In this document: positions 55,521 to 64,000 of the stretch, one piece after another
Numbering within the stretch: position 1 is the first letter of the stretch
Layout of the letters: each line of letters begins with the position of its first letter
Assembly: GCF_016919405.1 (NCBI RefSeq)
Contig: NZ_CP070352.1
Location: forward strand, 1-64,000
Reading direction: 5' to 3'
Origin: Ensifer sp. PDNC004
Lineage (GTDB): Bacteria > Pseudomonadota > Alphaproteobacteria > Rhizobiales > Rhizobiaceae
DNA: 64,000 bases
Program-made: the position numbers and the translations under genes
Notes under the pieces: generated by a model
What the model saw: the letters and a program-made list of their open reading frames with translations, nothing else
Told to the model about the DNA's origin: nothing
Database searches by the model: none

Positions 55521-58500
55521 ATGGGGCTGTGGGCTGGCAACGCCACGGACGGACGATCGTTTTCGTCCACTTTTTTGCGTGGAGCTTTTCCGTCGTTGTT
55601 CGGCGCAATGGCCATGCTGTTGGCTTCGGCTTTCGGCGCCGCGGCTCAATCCGTGGCAATATCCGCGAGCCCCACGACATTCAATGCGCTCGGTGACACG
55701 ATCAATTTCACCTATGTGATCAATCCCGGATCCTACACGATCACAGGTGTTGATGCCGCCACCAGCGCGATCAAGGGTGTTGCCGTTTCATGCGGTCCGG
55801 TCGGTAGCGGCACTTCGCCGATAACCTGTACCGGCTCCTATCGGGTCGATGCCAATGACGTGATGTCCGGGCAGTTTTCCGACTTTGTTCAATTCGCCGG
55901 AGGGCGCATCGGCGGCAACGAGAGATTCACCGCCACCAGCCCGACGATCGTCGTGCGTGCCGCAACAGGCGGCCCTGTTGTGCTCGACGTGGCTTCCTCG
56001 CCGAACCCGTCGCGTCCGGGGGACCCCGTATCCGTAACCGCCACGGTTTCGTCGATGGGCTGCAACGCCGGCCAGTCACCGCCGGGCAACGTGACGATCA
56101 CGATCGGATCGCAGTCGACGACCCTTGGGTTAACGCCGACCGGGCCTGTCAGCACGGCATCGTCCGCGACCTTCCAGACGTCGACGCTGCCGCTCGGTCA
56201 ACACACGGTTTCCGCCAGCTACGGTGGCGGCAGTGGCTGCAGCACCGGCACGGCGACCGGCGCCAGCCACTGGGTCGACACCAAGCCGACGGTCACGATC
56301 AACCAGGCTGCTTCGCAATCGGATCCCAGCGCCAGGACATCCATTGCCTTCGACGTGGTGTTCAACAAATCCGTCACCGGCTTTACCGCCGGCGACATCC
56401 AGATTTCCGGCACTGCCGGCGCAACGACGGCAAGCGTCTCGGGTTCGGGCGCCAATTACACCGTTTCGGTCAGCGGGATGACGCAGGCCGGCACGGTCGT
56501 GGCGTCCATCCCCGCCGGCAAGGCTGCGAGCGTGGCCGGCTTTACCAACGATGCATCCACCAGCACCGACAATTCGGTTGCTTACGCACCGATCGCGATC
56601 TCGACGACGACGCTGCCAAACCCGGTCTACAACCAGGCCTACGGCGCGCAAACGCTGAGCGCCACCGGGGGCGCGGGCGTGTTGAGTTACGCACGGACCG
56701 CCGGGGCACTGCCCGCTGGCATGTCGATCTCGAGCAGCGGCGTCGTTTCCGGCACGCCGACGGCGAGCGGTCCGTTCAATTTCACGGTGACAGGGACCGA
56801 TCTCGAAGGCTCGACCGCCTCGCGCGCATTCTCCTTCACCATCGCAGCCCCGACGATCGCGCTCTCGCCAACGACGCTTCCCGATCCGACGGCTGGCACC
56901 GCCTATTCGCAAACCCTGACGGCGTCGGGCGGCGCAAGCCCCTACACCTTCGTCGTCACGCAAAATGCCTTGCCCGGCGGAATGACGCTGGCGAGCAGCG
57001 GGGTCTTGTCAGGCACGGCAACGATCGGCGGCGCCTTCACCTTTACCATTCAGGCAACGGACGCCTATGGAGCGACGGGAAGTCAGGTCTTCACCGTCGA
57101 CGTTGCGCCGACGGTCCCCGACGCGCCGACCATTGGCGCGGCCGTGGAGGGTGACGGCTATGCGGATGTGGAGTTCACCGCTCCCACATCGGACGGCGGA
57201 GCGACCATCACGGACTATACCGTGACGTCGAGCCCCGGCGGCATCACGGCGACGGGACCGACGAGCCCGGTCCGAGTGCCTGGCCTGACCAACGGCACGA
57301 GCTATACGTTCAATGTGACTGCCACCAACAGCGCCGGGACAAGTATTGCATCGGCCGCGTCCAACCCGGTTACGCCGCGATTCGCGCAGACGATCACGTT
57401 TGCTAATCCGGGCACGCAGGCGTTCGGCACGGCTCCGACATTGACGGCGACGGCAAGTTCCAGCCTGGCTGTTGCCTTCACCTCGTCGACTGCCGGCGTG
57501 TGCACGGTGACGCCCGAGGGCGATCTGACCTTCCACGAGGCCGGCAGTTGCACCATCGCCGCCGATCAGGTGGGGAACGGAACGTACCTGGCTGCACCGA
57601 CAGTCTCACAGACGTTTGCGGTCGATGCCGTTATGCCCGGCGCACCGACGATCGGAACCGCAACCGCCGATGTCTCTTCGGCCTCCGTCGCCTTCACTGC
57701 GCCGGCCAGCACGGGGGGAGCGTCCATCACCAGCTACACCGTGACGTCGAGCCCGGGTGGTTTCACCGGAACGGGGCCGTCGAGCCCGGTCGCGGTGACC
57801 GGCTTGAGCAATGGGACCAGTTATACATTTACGGTTACGGCAACCAACAGCGCCGGCGCGGGGCCAGCGTCGGCGGTCTCGAACACCGTTACGCCGAAGG
57901 CAACCCAGACGATCACCTTCGTCAATCCAGGCGCGCAGAACTTCGACACTACGCCGACACTGACGGCATCGTCGAGCGCGAGTTTGCCTGTTGCTTTCGC
58001 ATCCTCGACCGCGGCCGTGTGCACGATCACCCCGGGTGGCAACCTGACCTTCCACAGCGCAGGGACCTGCTCGATTGCCGCGGACCAGGGCGGCGACGGA
58101 ACCTATCTGCCTGCGATGACGGTCACCCAGAGCTTTACCGTCAACGCGGTTGTTCCGGACGCCCCGACGGTGGGCACGGCTATCGCTGGCGACGGCGAGG
58201 TGTCTGTCAATTTTACCGCGCCGGCAAGCGCCGGCGGCGCATCGATCACCGGGTACACGGTCACGTCCAGTCCGGGCGGTTTTGTCGGAACCGGAGCGTC
58301 CAGTCCGGTCACGGTCGGCAGTCTCACCAACGGCGCGAGCTACAGCTTCACCGTGACGGCGACCAACGCTGTCGGCACGGGACCGGCCTCCAGTGCGTCG
58401 AACACGGTGACGCCCAAGGCGCCGCAGACGATCACATTCGCCAATCCCGGCCCGCAGGACTATGCAACGCCGGTGACGCTTTCGGCGAGCGCCAGCTCCG

Positions 58501-61500
58501 CGCTGCCGGTAACGTTCCAGTCGCTGACGACGCCCGTCTGCGTCGTCACGTCAACCGGCGATGTCACATTCCACAATGGCGGCACCTGCACCATCGAGGT
58601 CTCGCAGGCGGGTGACAGCGCTTACCTGGCCGCGTCCAATGTGAGCCAGTCCTTCCTCGTCTCCGCGCCGATATTCGCCTTCACGCCGGCGGCCGGCGCT
58701 TTGCCGACCGCAACCGTGGCAATGGCCTACAGCCAGAGCTTCACGGCCAGTGGCGGAACGGGGCCCTACAGCTACTCCTTGGCCAGTGGCGCGTTTCCGG
58801 CCGGACTTTCGCTCGACGCGGCTGGTACACTGTCCGGCACGCCGACTGCTGACGGCAGCTTCACCTTCACGCTCGAGGCGACCGATACCCATGGCGCAAC
58901 CGCGACCAGCGGCAGCTATAGCCTGACGGTTCGCATCCAGGCGCCGATCGCCAACGCGACAACGGCAACCGTTGCCGCCAACTCGTCGGCCAACGGGATT
59001 ACGCCCAATCTTACGGGCGGGGCGGCCGCTTCGGTCGCCATCGTCGCGACCCCATCGCATGGCACGGCCACGGTGGCTGGAAACACGTTCAACTACACGC
59101 CGGCGGCCGGCTTCTCCGGCGCTGACAGCTTCATCTATACGGCAACCAATACAACCGGCACTTCCGCCCCGGCGACCGTCACGGTGACAGTGTCGCCGCC
59201 GACATTCGCCTTCACGCCAGCTGCGGGTGCGCTTGCTGGTGCAACGGTTGCCGATACCTATGATCTGACGATCACCGCTGCCAACGGAACCGCTCCCTAC
59301 ACCTATGCGGTGACCGGCGGTGCACTTCCGGCTGGGTTGACGCTGGCAGCCGACGGCCGCCTGTCCGGAACGCCGACCGCCGATGGACCGGCAACGTTCA
59401 CGGTGACGGCGACCGACGCGAACAATGCCACAGGCACGGCAAGCTATAGTCTCGTGGTTGCCGTGGAGGCGCCATCGGCCGGCCCGGTCGGCGCCACTGT
59501 CGCTGCGAACTCCAGCGCAAATGCCATCAGCCTCAATCTGACGGGCGGGGCGGCGACGTCGGTTGCGATCGCCACGGCGCCAGCGCATGGCATGGCCACT
59601 GTGACGGGGACGGCGATCCTCTACACGCCGGCGGCCGGTTATTCGGGGGCGGACAGCTTCACCTACACGGCAACGAATGCGACCGGCACGTCGGCGCCGG
59701 CCACCGTTTCGGTTACGGTCTCGCTGCCGGTGCTGGTGTTGACGCCGGCAGCCGGGGCGCTTGCCAACGGCGTACCCGGTGTTTCCTATAGCCAGAGCAT
59801 TGCCGCCAGCGCCGGCACGGCCCCCTACAGCTACACGGTCTCGTCGGGTGCGCTGCCGGGCGGTCTCACGTTCGATGCATCGAGCGGGTCGATTTCGGGA
59901 CGGCCTTCGGCCGACGGCGATTTCGGCTTCACCGTGACGGCGACGGACGCCTATGGCGCGACAGGCCAGGCCAGCTACCGGATCGCCGTTGCGTCCGCGA
60001 GCTTCGTCTTTACCCCGTCGCCCGGCGGGCTTGCCGACGCCATGGTCGGTGAGGCCTATTCGGCCCGCATTGCGGCAACCGGTGGCACCGGTGCGCTGGT
60101 CTACAGCCTGAAGAGCGGCGCGTTGCCGAAGGGCATGGTGCTCAACATCTCGACCGGCGAATTGACCGGGCCGGTTGCCGCCGATGCGGCGCCTGACACC
60201 TACGGCTTCACCATTGCCGTGACCGACAGCCGCGGCGCCAGCGGTTCGGCCGCCTATACGCTGAAGCTGAACGCCCGCGCGGTGACGGTTCCCAATGTCG
60301 TCGTCGAGGTTCCGGCCGGTTCGACGCCGAAGGATGTCTATCTGAACGGTGGCGCCACCGGCGGTCCCTTCATCGATGCATCGGTCGCCTCGGTCTCGCC
60401 GCCCTTTGCCGGCACGGCCGAGATCATCGAAGGCGAGCTTGCGGCTGCCGGCAGCTTCACGCCGGTCGGCTTCTATCTGAAGTTCACGCCGAATCCGTCC
60501 TATTCCGGTTCGGCGGTGGTCAGCTACACCTTGAGAAGCGCGCTCGGCGCGTCCAATCTCGGCCGGGTTACCTACAAGATCGCGCTCGACCGTGTCGCAG
60601 CCGGCGAGGAGATCGACGGCCTGGTGCGCGATTTCGTGCGCAACCGGCAGAGCCTGCTGTCGTCGACGGTCAAGGTTCCGGGACTGATCGAACGGCGACG
60701 GGCGGCCGCCAGTACCGATCCGGTGACAACGGCGGTGACGCCGTCGGAGAAGGGCGCCCGCCTCGGCTTTTCCTCCAGCCTGTCGCAGATCCAGGCGGCG
60801 CGCGATGCCGCCGATGCAGAGGCAGCCGGACAAAGCTTCGTCGCCACCGACCGGCCGTTCGACATCTGGGTGAACGGCAGCTTCCTGTTCCACAAGGATG
60901 AAGACGACAGAAACGACAAGTGGGGCAATTTCGCCCTGTTTTCGCTCGGCGCCGACTATCTCCTGAGCGATCGGGCGCTCATCGGCCTGTCGTTCCACTA
61001 CGACTACATGACCGATCCGACCGACGCGGATGCCGAGCTTAAAGGCAACGGCTGGCTGGCCGGTCCTTATGCCTCGTTCGAGATCGGCCAGGGCGTCTTC
61101 CTCGACGCCAACCTGCTCTATGGCGGTTCGTCCAACGACATCGACACCGGCATCTTCACCGGCACGTTCGACACCACCCGCTGGATGGCGGACGTCAAGC
61201 TGACCGGCGAATGGCAACTGGATGAGGCGACGGTGCTGATGCCGAAGCTTAGAGCCGTCTACTTCAATGAAGAGACCGACGACTACACCGTCAAGAACGC
61301 GCTCGGCGAGGTGATCGATCTCAAGGGCTTCATCGAGGAACAGGCCCGTCTCAGCATCGGCTTCGACGTCGAACGCACGCTGGAACTGGAAAACGGGCTG
61401 ATCCTGTCGCCGACGGTCGGCGCCGATGTCGGCTTTGCCTCGCTTGACGGCGAGGGTCTGTTCGGGCGGGTGTCGGCCGGGCTTGCGCTCAGCAACAACG

Positions 61501-61595
61501 ACAACTGGGACATCGACTTCTCGCTGCTCTTCAACATCGAGGGCGACGGCTCGAAGTCGGCCGGTGCCAAGGTCGGCGCCCGCGTCCGGTTCTGA
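55521..61595 (+). CDS. Large autotransporter-like protein with Ig-like and FN3 repeats
   Basis: A 2,024-aa surface protein. Signal-peptide-like start (core about 29-46, cleavage near GAAAQ), then putative Ig domains (SGTPTASGPFNFTVTGTD, SGTATIGGAFTFTIQATD), three tandem 173-aa units of FN3 plus Ig-like fold, two full 176-177-aa units plus a related partial third, and a C-terminal beta-barrel (about 1773-2024) ending in Phe (GARVRF), as autotransporters do. Probably anchors long adhesive arms at the cell surface. Ligand unknown. I used the ATG at 55521; a TTG lies at 55509. Confidence 0.85.
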   Translation: MGLWAGNATDGRSFSSTFLRGAFPSLFGAMAMLLASAFGAAAQSVAISASPTTFNALGDTINFTYVINPGSYTITGVDAATSAIKGVAVSCGPVGSGTSPITCTGSYRVDANDVMSGQFSDFVQFAGGRIGGNERFTATSPTIVVRAATGGPVVLDVASSPNPSRPGDPVSVTATVSSMGCNAGQSPPGNVTITIGSQSTTLGLTPTGPVSTASSATFQTSTLPLGQHTVSASYGGGSGCSTGTATGASHWVDTKPTVTINQAASQSDPSARTSIAFDVVFNKSVTGFTAGDIQISGTAGATTASVSGSGANYTVSVSGMTQAGTVVASIPAGKAASVAGFTNDASTSTDNSVAYAPIAISTTTLPNPVYNQAYGAQTLSATGGAGVLSYARTAGALPAGMSISSSGVVSGTPTASGPFNFTVTGTDLEGSTASRAFSFTIAAPTIALSPTTLPDPTAGTAYSQTLTASGGASPYTFVVTQNALPGGMTLASSGVLSGTATIGGAFTFTIQATDAYGATGSQVFTVDVAPTVPDAPTIGAAVEGDGYADVEFTAPTSDGGATITDYTVTSSPGGITATGPTSPVRVPGLTNGTSYTFNVTATNSAGTSIASAASNPVTPRFAQTITFANPGTQAFGTAPTLTATASSSLAVAFTSSTAGVCTVTPEGDLTFHEAGSCTIAADQVGNGTYLAAPTVSQTFAVDAVMPGAPTIGTATADVSSASVAFTAPASTGGASITSYTVTSSPGGFTGTGPSSPVAVTGLSNGTSYTFTVTATNSAGAGPASAVSNTVTPKATQTITFVNPGAQNFDTTPTLTASSSASLPVAFASSTAAVCTITPGGNLTFHSAGTCSIAADQGGDGTYLPAMTVTQSFTVNAVVPDAPTVGTAIAGDGEVSVNFTAPASAGGASITGYTVTSSPGGFVGTGASSPVTVGSLTNGASYSFTVTATNAVGTGPASSASNTVTPKAPQTITFANPGPQDYATPVTLSASASSALPVTFQSLTTPVCVVTSTGDVTFHNGGTCTIEVSQAGDSAYLAASNVSQSFLVSAPIFAFTPAAGALPTATVAMAYSQSFTASGGTGPYSYSLASGAFPAGLSLDAAGTLSGTPTADGSFTFTLEATDTHGATATSGSYSLTVRIQAPIANATTATVAANSSANGITPNLTGGAAASVAIVATPSHGTATVAGNTFNYTPAAGFSGADSFIYTATNTTGTSAPATVTVTVSPPTFAFTPAAGALAGATVADTYDLTITAANGTAPYTYAVTGGALPAGLTLAADGRLSGTPTADGPATFTVTATDANNATGTASYSLVVAVEAPSAGPVGATVAANSSANAISLNLTGGAATSVAIATAPAHGMATVTGTAILYTPAAGYSGADSFTYTATNATGTSAPATVSVTVSLPVLVLTPAAGALANGVPGVSYSQSIAASAGTAPYSYTVSSGALPGGLTFDASSGSISGRPSADGDFGFTVTATDAYGATGQASYRIAVASASFVFTPSPGGLADAMVGEAYSARIAATGGTGALVYSLKSGALPKGMVLNISTGELTGPVAADAAPDTYGFTIAVTDSRGASGSAAYTLKLNARAVTVPNVVVEVPAGSTPKDVYLNGGATGGPFIDASVASVSPPFAGTAEIIEGELAAAGSFTPVGFYLKFTPNPSYSGSAVVSYTLRSALGASNLGRVTYKIALDRVAAGEEIDGLVRDFVRNRQSLLSSTVKVPGLIERRRAAASTDPVTTAVTPSEKGARLGFSSSLSQIQAARDAADAEAAGQSFVATDRPFDIWVNGSFLFHKDEDDRNDKWGNFALFSLGADYLLSDRALIGLSFHYDYMTDPTDADAELKGNGWLAGPYASFEIGQGVFLDANLLYGGSSNDIDTGIFTGTFDTTRWMADVKLTGEWQLDEATVLMPKLRAVYFNEETDDYTVKNALGEVIDLKGFIEEQARLSIGFDVERTLELENGLILSPTVGADVGFASLDGEGLFGRVSAGLALSNNDNWDIDFSLLFNIEGDGSKSAGAKVGARVRF
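57117..58673 (+). repeat. Three tandem 519-nt (173-aa) repeats
   Basis: Units begin at 57117, 57636 and 58155 with PDAPTIGAA, PGAPTIGTA and PDAPTVGTA, each exactly 519 nt. Every unit has an FN3-like part (YTVTSSPGG, NGTSYTF, VTATNSAG) and a second part starting QTITFANPG or similar with two conserved cysteines (xCTIxP, GTCTI). Equal length with clear sequence divergence points to old duplication under selection for domain size. Confidence 0.88.
58674..59732 (+). repeat. Two tandem 531/528-nt repeats
   Basis: Units begin at 58674 and 59205 with FAFTPAAGAL, and a related LVLTPAAGAL begins at 59733 without the full unit. Each holds a putative Ig domain (LSGTPTADG) and a cadherin-like part (TVAANSSAN, YTPAAGxSGADSFxYTATNxTGTSAPATV). 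Confidence 0.85.
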
Positions 61596-61605
61596 TCGCG
61601 CGCAA

Positions 61606-61636
61606 CCGGTTCGGGCAGGCAGGCCGCCCGAACCGG
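61606..61636 (+). terminator. Hairpin after the large repeat protein gene
   Basis: CCGGTTCGGGC (61606-61616) pairs perfectly with GCCCGAACCGG (61626-61636), 11 base pairs, starting 11 nt after the stop codon. Only a weak pyrimidine-rich tail follows. Confidence 0.6.
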
Positions 61637-61805
61637 CGCTCCACCGCCTTCTTTCCGCTCCGGGATATGCACCGGCCCATGTGCGTTCTGACCGTTAAAT
61701 CGCGTTGGAAATATTACGGGCTTCCGTCAAACATTAAAGATGAGTAATAGAGGAAGGAATTAGCCGGAGGCGTCGCCTCGTCCCTTGAGCATTGGATACG
61801 CCTGG

Positions 61806-62690
61806 ATGTCGTTTCAACCGCGGATGCAGAACAAGATTTCCGGATTCAAGGTGATCGGCGGGCTCAATCGGCGGGAGTGGAACGGCATCATCGCCGATGT
61901 CTGGGACGTCGAGTGCGAGGCGAGGGCAGGTGGCCACTATTTCTCGGATGATCCGCGCATGTTCATCGTGCTCGACGCTGAGGGCGGTAGCCGCTGCAAT
62001 GTCAGACTTTCGCCCGACGGGCGCGGCGCGGTCGCGAACGCGCACCAGCAGGCGCTTTCTTATATTCCGGCGGGTATGGAAATCTGGGCCGACATGGTCG
62101 ATGTCAGGCGCATCCGCCACCTCGATTTGCATTTCAATCTCGATGTCCTCAGCAGGCGCCTGGCGGAAGATCTCGATGCCGGCCGTTGCGACACGCCGCG
62201 GCTGATGTTTCATGACGAGCGCTTTCTGCAAATTGCGCAATTGATCGCCGCCGAATGCGTCAACCCGCAGCCTTTGCACGATCTCTACGGCGATGGCCTC
62301 ACGGTCGCCCTGTTCATCGACCTGATGAAACTCAACCGCAACGATGGCCGCAAACGCAGCCCGCTTGCGGCCTGGCAGCTTCGCCGTGCGGTTGAGTACA
62401 TCGATGAGAACTGGGGGCGCAACATCCGCCTGGAGGAATTGGCGTCCCTGGCCGGACTGTCGCAGTCGCATTTCAGCCATGCGTTCAAGGCGTCGACCGG
62501 CATGGCGCCGCACCAGTGGCAGATCAATGCACGGGTCGAACGAGCCAAGGAACTACTGCTGAAAAACGAGGCGTCGTTGACGACGGTTGCGGCTGAGACC
62601 GGATTCTCCGATCAGGCGCACTTCACCCGGGTGTTCCGCAAAGTCGTAGGTGCCACGCCGGCAGCGTGGAAGCGCAACCGAACGGCCTGA
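61806..62690 (+). CDS. AraC family regulator
   Basis: A 294-aa AraC/XylS-type regulator. The last 100 residues hold the two helix-turn-helix motifs (NIRLEELASLAGLSQSHFSHAFKASTGMAPHQW and TTVAAETGFSDQAHFTRVFRKVVGATPAAWKR). The N-terminal domain is not diagnostic. Lying directly upstream of a TonB-dependent siderophore receptor gene in the same direction, it may activate it in response to the siderophore, as PchR/YbtA-type regulators do. A TTG start at 61785 is also possible. Confidence 0.85.
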   Translation: MSFQPRMQNKISGFKVIGGLNRREWNGIIADVWDVECEARAGGHYFSDDPRMFIVLDAEGGSRCNVRLSPDGRGAVANAHQQALSYIPAGMEIWADMVDVRRIRHLDLHFNLDVLSRRLAEDLDAGRCDTPRLMFHDERFLQIAQLIAAECVNPQPLHDLYGDGLTVALFIDLMKLNRNDGRKRSPLAAWQLRRAVEYIDENWGRNIRLEELASLAGLSQSHFSHAFKASTGMAPHQWQINARVERAKELLLKNEASLTTVAAETGFSDQAHFTRVFRKVVGATPAAWKRNRTA

Positions 62691-62780
62691 GCAAGTGCCA
62701 TCTTCCAAAGCAGTTGTTCGCAGTAAAGAGCCCAGGAACGTTCAATTTCCGCCGATCGCGACAAGAGTTGCCCGAATAGT

Positions 62781-62795
62781 TGATATAAAAACTCA
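62781..62795 (+). promoter_or_regulatory. Iron-response-like motif TGA-N9-TCA
   Basis: TGA at 62781-62783 and TCA at 62793-62795 are separated by nine bases in an A/T-rich stretch, 70 nt before the receptor start. This is the form of the rhizobial IRO box bound by RirA, which represses iron-uptake genes when iron is plentiful. Short motif, so chance is possible, but its place fits. Confidence 0.5.
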
Positions 62796-62864
62796 TCTTA
62801 TCAGAGGGTGTAAGCCGCGTCGCCTGAAAAGGCCCTGCGGTCGATCGGGTGAGACGACAGACAG

Positions 62865-64000
62865 ATGATGGTAAGAGGCAAGGCAATACGGCGGACGGAA
62901 TGGCTGGCAAGCGGGGTCGCCGCCGTTGCGGTTCTGGCGGCGGGCGCAGCTATCGCGCAGGATGCACCGGCGACGAGGTTGGAAACGATCGAGGCGACAA
63001 GCGCCAGGACAGAGAGCGATGCGACCGGGCCGGTCGATGGCTATGTCGCCAAGGCAACGGCCACCGGCTCGAAATCCGCAACGCCGATTACCGAAATCCC
63101 GCAGAGCGTTTCCGTCGTCGGACGCGAGGAGCTTGACGACCGCGGCGTTGTCAACAAGGTCGATGAGGCGTTGCGCTACACGCCGGGCGTGATGGCCGAG
63201 CCCTTCGGCGTCGACCCGGATACCGACTGGTTCTACATCCGCGGCTTCGACGCGACGCAGACCGGCGTGTTCCTCGACGGCCTCAACCTCTTCTCCTACG
63301 GTTTCGGCGGGTTCCAGATCGATCCCTTCATGCTGGAGCGTGTCGAGGTGCTCAAGGGGCCGGCCTCCGTGCTCTATGGCGGCGCCAACCCGGGCGGCCT
63401 CATCAGTCTCATCAGCAAGCGGCCGCAGGCGGAGAACTCGACCTATGTCGAGACCGGCATCAACAACAACGGCAATGCCTTTCTCGGCATCGACGTGAAC
63501 CGCCAGCTCGACGACGCGATCAACTACCGCGTCACCGGCAAGGTTTCCGGCGGCAACAACTATGTCGATCACTCGGAAGATCTGCGCGGCTTCATTCTGC
63601 CGCAGATCACCTACGAGCCCGACGATGCGACCAGCCTGACCGTTTACGGCCTGCTGCAGGGCCTCGATCAGGTCCATACCGGCGGCGGCTTCCTGCCCTA
63701 TAACGGCTCCGTCGTCGACGCATCCTTCGGCAAGGTCGATCGCAAGGCCTTCTTCGGCGAACCGGACATCGATACCGGAACCTACGTGCAGCAGATGCTC
63801 GGCTACGAATTCAAGCACGAGTTCGACAGCGGCTGGCAGTTCAGCCAGAACCTGCGCTACGGCCATCTCTACAAGCACGAAAACGGGCCTTACACCTACG
63901 GCTACTACGATCCGAGCCTTCCCTTCCCGGTTTCGAACACGCCGGCGTCCCCGGGCAATCTGCTTTATCGCCTTGGCTTCGAGGCGACCTCGAAGGTGGA
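62865..64000 (+). CDS. TonB-dependent siderophore receptor (5' part, runs off the window)
   Basis: An open frame from ATG 62865 (ATG ATG) to the window end, at least 378 codons. It has a signal peptide (cleavage near AAIAQD, about residue 33), a plug domain with ITEIPQSVSVVGREELDDRGV, ALRYTPGV, WFYIRGFDATQTGVFLDGL and ERVEVLKGPASVLYGGANPGGLI, then beta-barrel strands. These are features of the FhuA/FoxA-like ferric-siderophore receptor family. The ligand cannot be named from the fragment. AraC gene and IRO-like motif upstream support iron regulation. Confidence 0.93.
   Translation, partial: MMVRGKAIRRTEWLASGVAAVAVLAAGAAIAQDAPATRLETIEATSARTESDATGPVDGYVAKATATGSKSATPITEIPQSVSVVGREELDDRGVVNKVDEALRYTPGVMAEPFGVDPDTDWFYIRGFDATQTGVFLDGLNLFSYGFGGFQIDPFMLERVEVLKGPASVLYGGANPGGLISLISKRPQAENSTYVETGINNNGNAFLGIDVNRQLDDAINYRVTGKVSGGNNYVDHSEDLRGFILPQITYEPDDATSLTVYGLLQGLDQVHTGGGFLPYNGSVVDASFGKVDRKAFFGEPDIDTGTYVQQMLGYEFKHEFDSGWQFSQNLRYGHLYKHENGPYTYGYYDPSLPFPVSNTPASPGNLLYRLGFEATSKV

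Noticed and set aside
57117..59732. Regular repeats considered as a CRISPR or satellite array
   Set aside because: Repeats are in frame, about 520-530 nt long, diverged and encode protein domains, with no spacer structure.
58551..61217. An 888-codon open frame on the minus strand inside the large repeat protein gene
   Set aside because: It is an Arg/Gly-rich antisense frame caused by the high GC content of a repetitive gene; the plus frame has clear domains and a beta-barrel end.

Overview
The window looks like an accessory replicon (chromid or megaplasmid) of an Ensifer/Sinorhizobium-type alphaproteobacterium. The evidence is a succinoglycan block in the order exoX-exoY-exoF-exoQ-exoZ-exoB with protein lengths matching the rhizobial ones (ExoY 226 aa, ExoB 328 aa), a rhizobial two-cysteine porin, many periplasmic-binding ABC importers, and high GC with tightly overlapping ATGA gene junctions. 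The species assignment is inference. I saw no tRNA, rRNA, CRISPR array, transposase or integrase.

Layout: (1) 69-6462, succinoglycan genes: exoX on the minus strand, a 750-nt divergent control region, exoYFQZ on plus, then exoB convergent on minus. (2) 6794-14304, a seven-gene plus-strand operon: oligopeptide-type ABC importer (binding protein, two permeases, fused double ATPase), luciferase-like flavin monooxygenase and two AhpD/CMD-fold proteins. It matches a conserved but functionally unassigned gene set. (3) 14642-21421, porin, an intergenic region with a candidate small RNA, DUF983 protein, MocR-type regulator plus LysE-type exporter, LysR regulator, pentapeptide-repeat protein and nucleoside deoxyribosyltransferase-like protein. 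(4) 22080-34427, a catabolic island: a second peptide-type ABC importer, two amidohydrolases, two ATPases, then (after a terminator and a yceH-like gene) a hydantoin/allantoin-type racemase and flavin reductase divergent from a GntR regulator and a ureidoglycine-aminohydrolase-like cupin. A shared 10-bp palindrome before the importer and in the regulator's divergent region suggests one regulon for a cyclic ureide or N-heterocycle.

(5) 34549-37658, an ABC exporter with a degenerate nucleotide-binding site, a methyltransferase and a decarboxylase gene remnant. (6) 37655-44504, an alpha/beta hydrolase, LysR regulator, DHA2 efflux pump, two aldo-keto reductases, an ApbE flavin transferase broken at a nine-G run, and a small FMN-binding protein. 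(7) 44764-48397, a CmoA-like methyltransferase with a membrane isoprenylcysteine-methyltransferase-like protein, then a two-component pair. (8) 48519-55145, an MHS-type MFS transporter divergent from a cyoABCD quinol oxidase operon ending in a SURF1 gene. (9) 55521-61595, a 2,024-aa autotransporter-like adhesin made of exact-length internal repeats. (10) 61806-64000, an AraC regulator and a TonB-dependent siderophore receptor that runs off the window, preceded by a TGA-N9-TCA iron-response-like motif.
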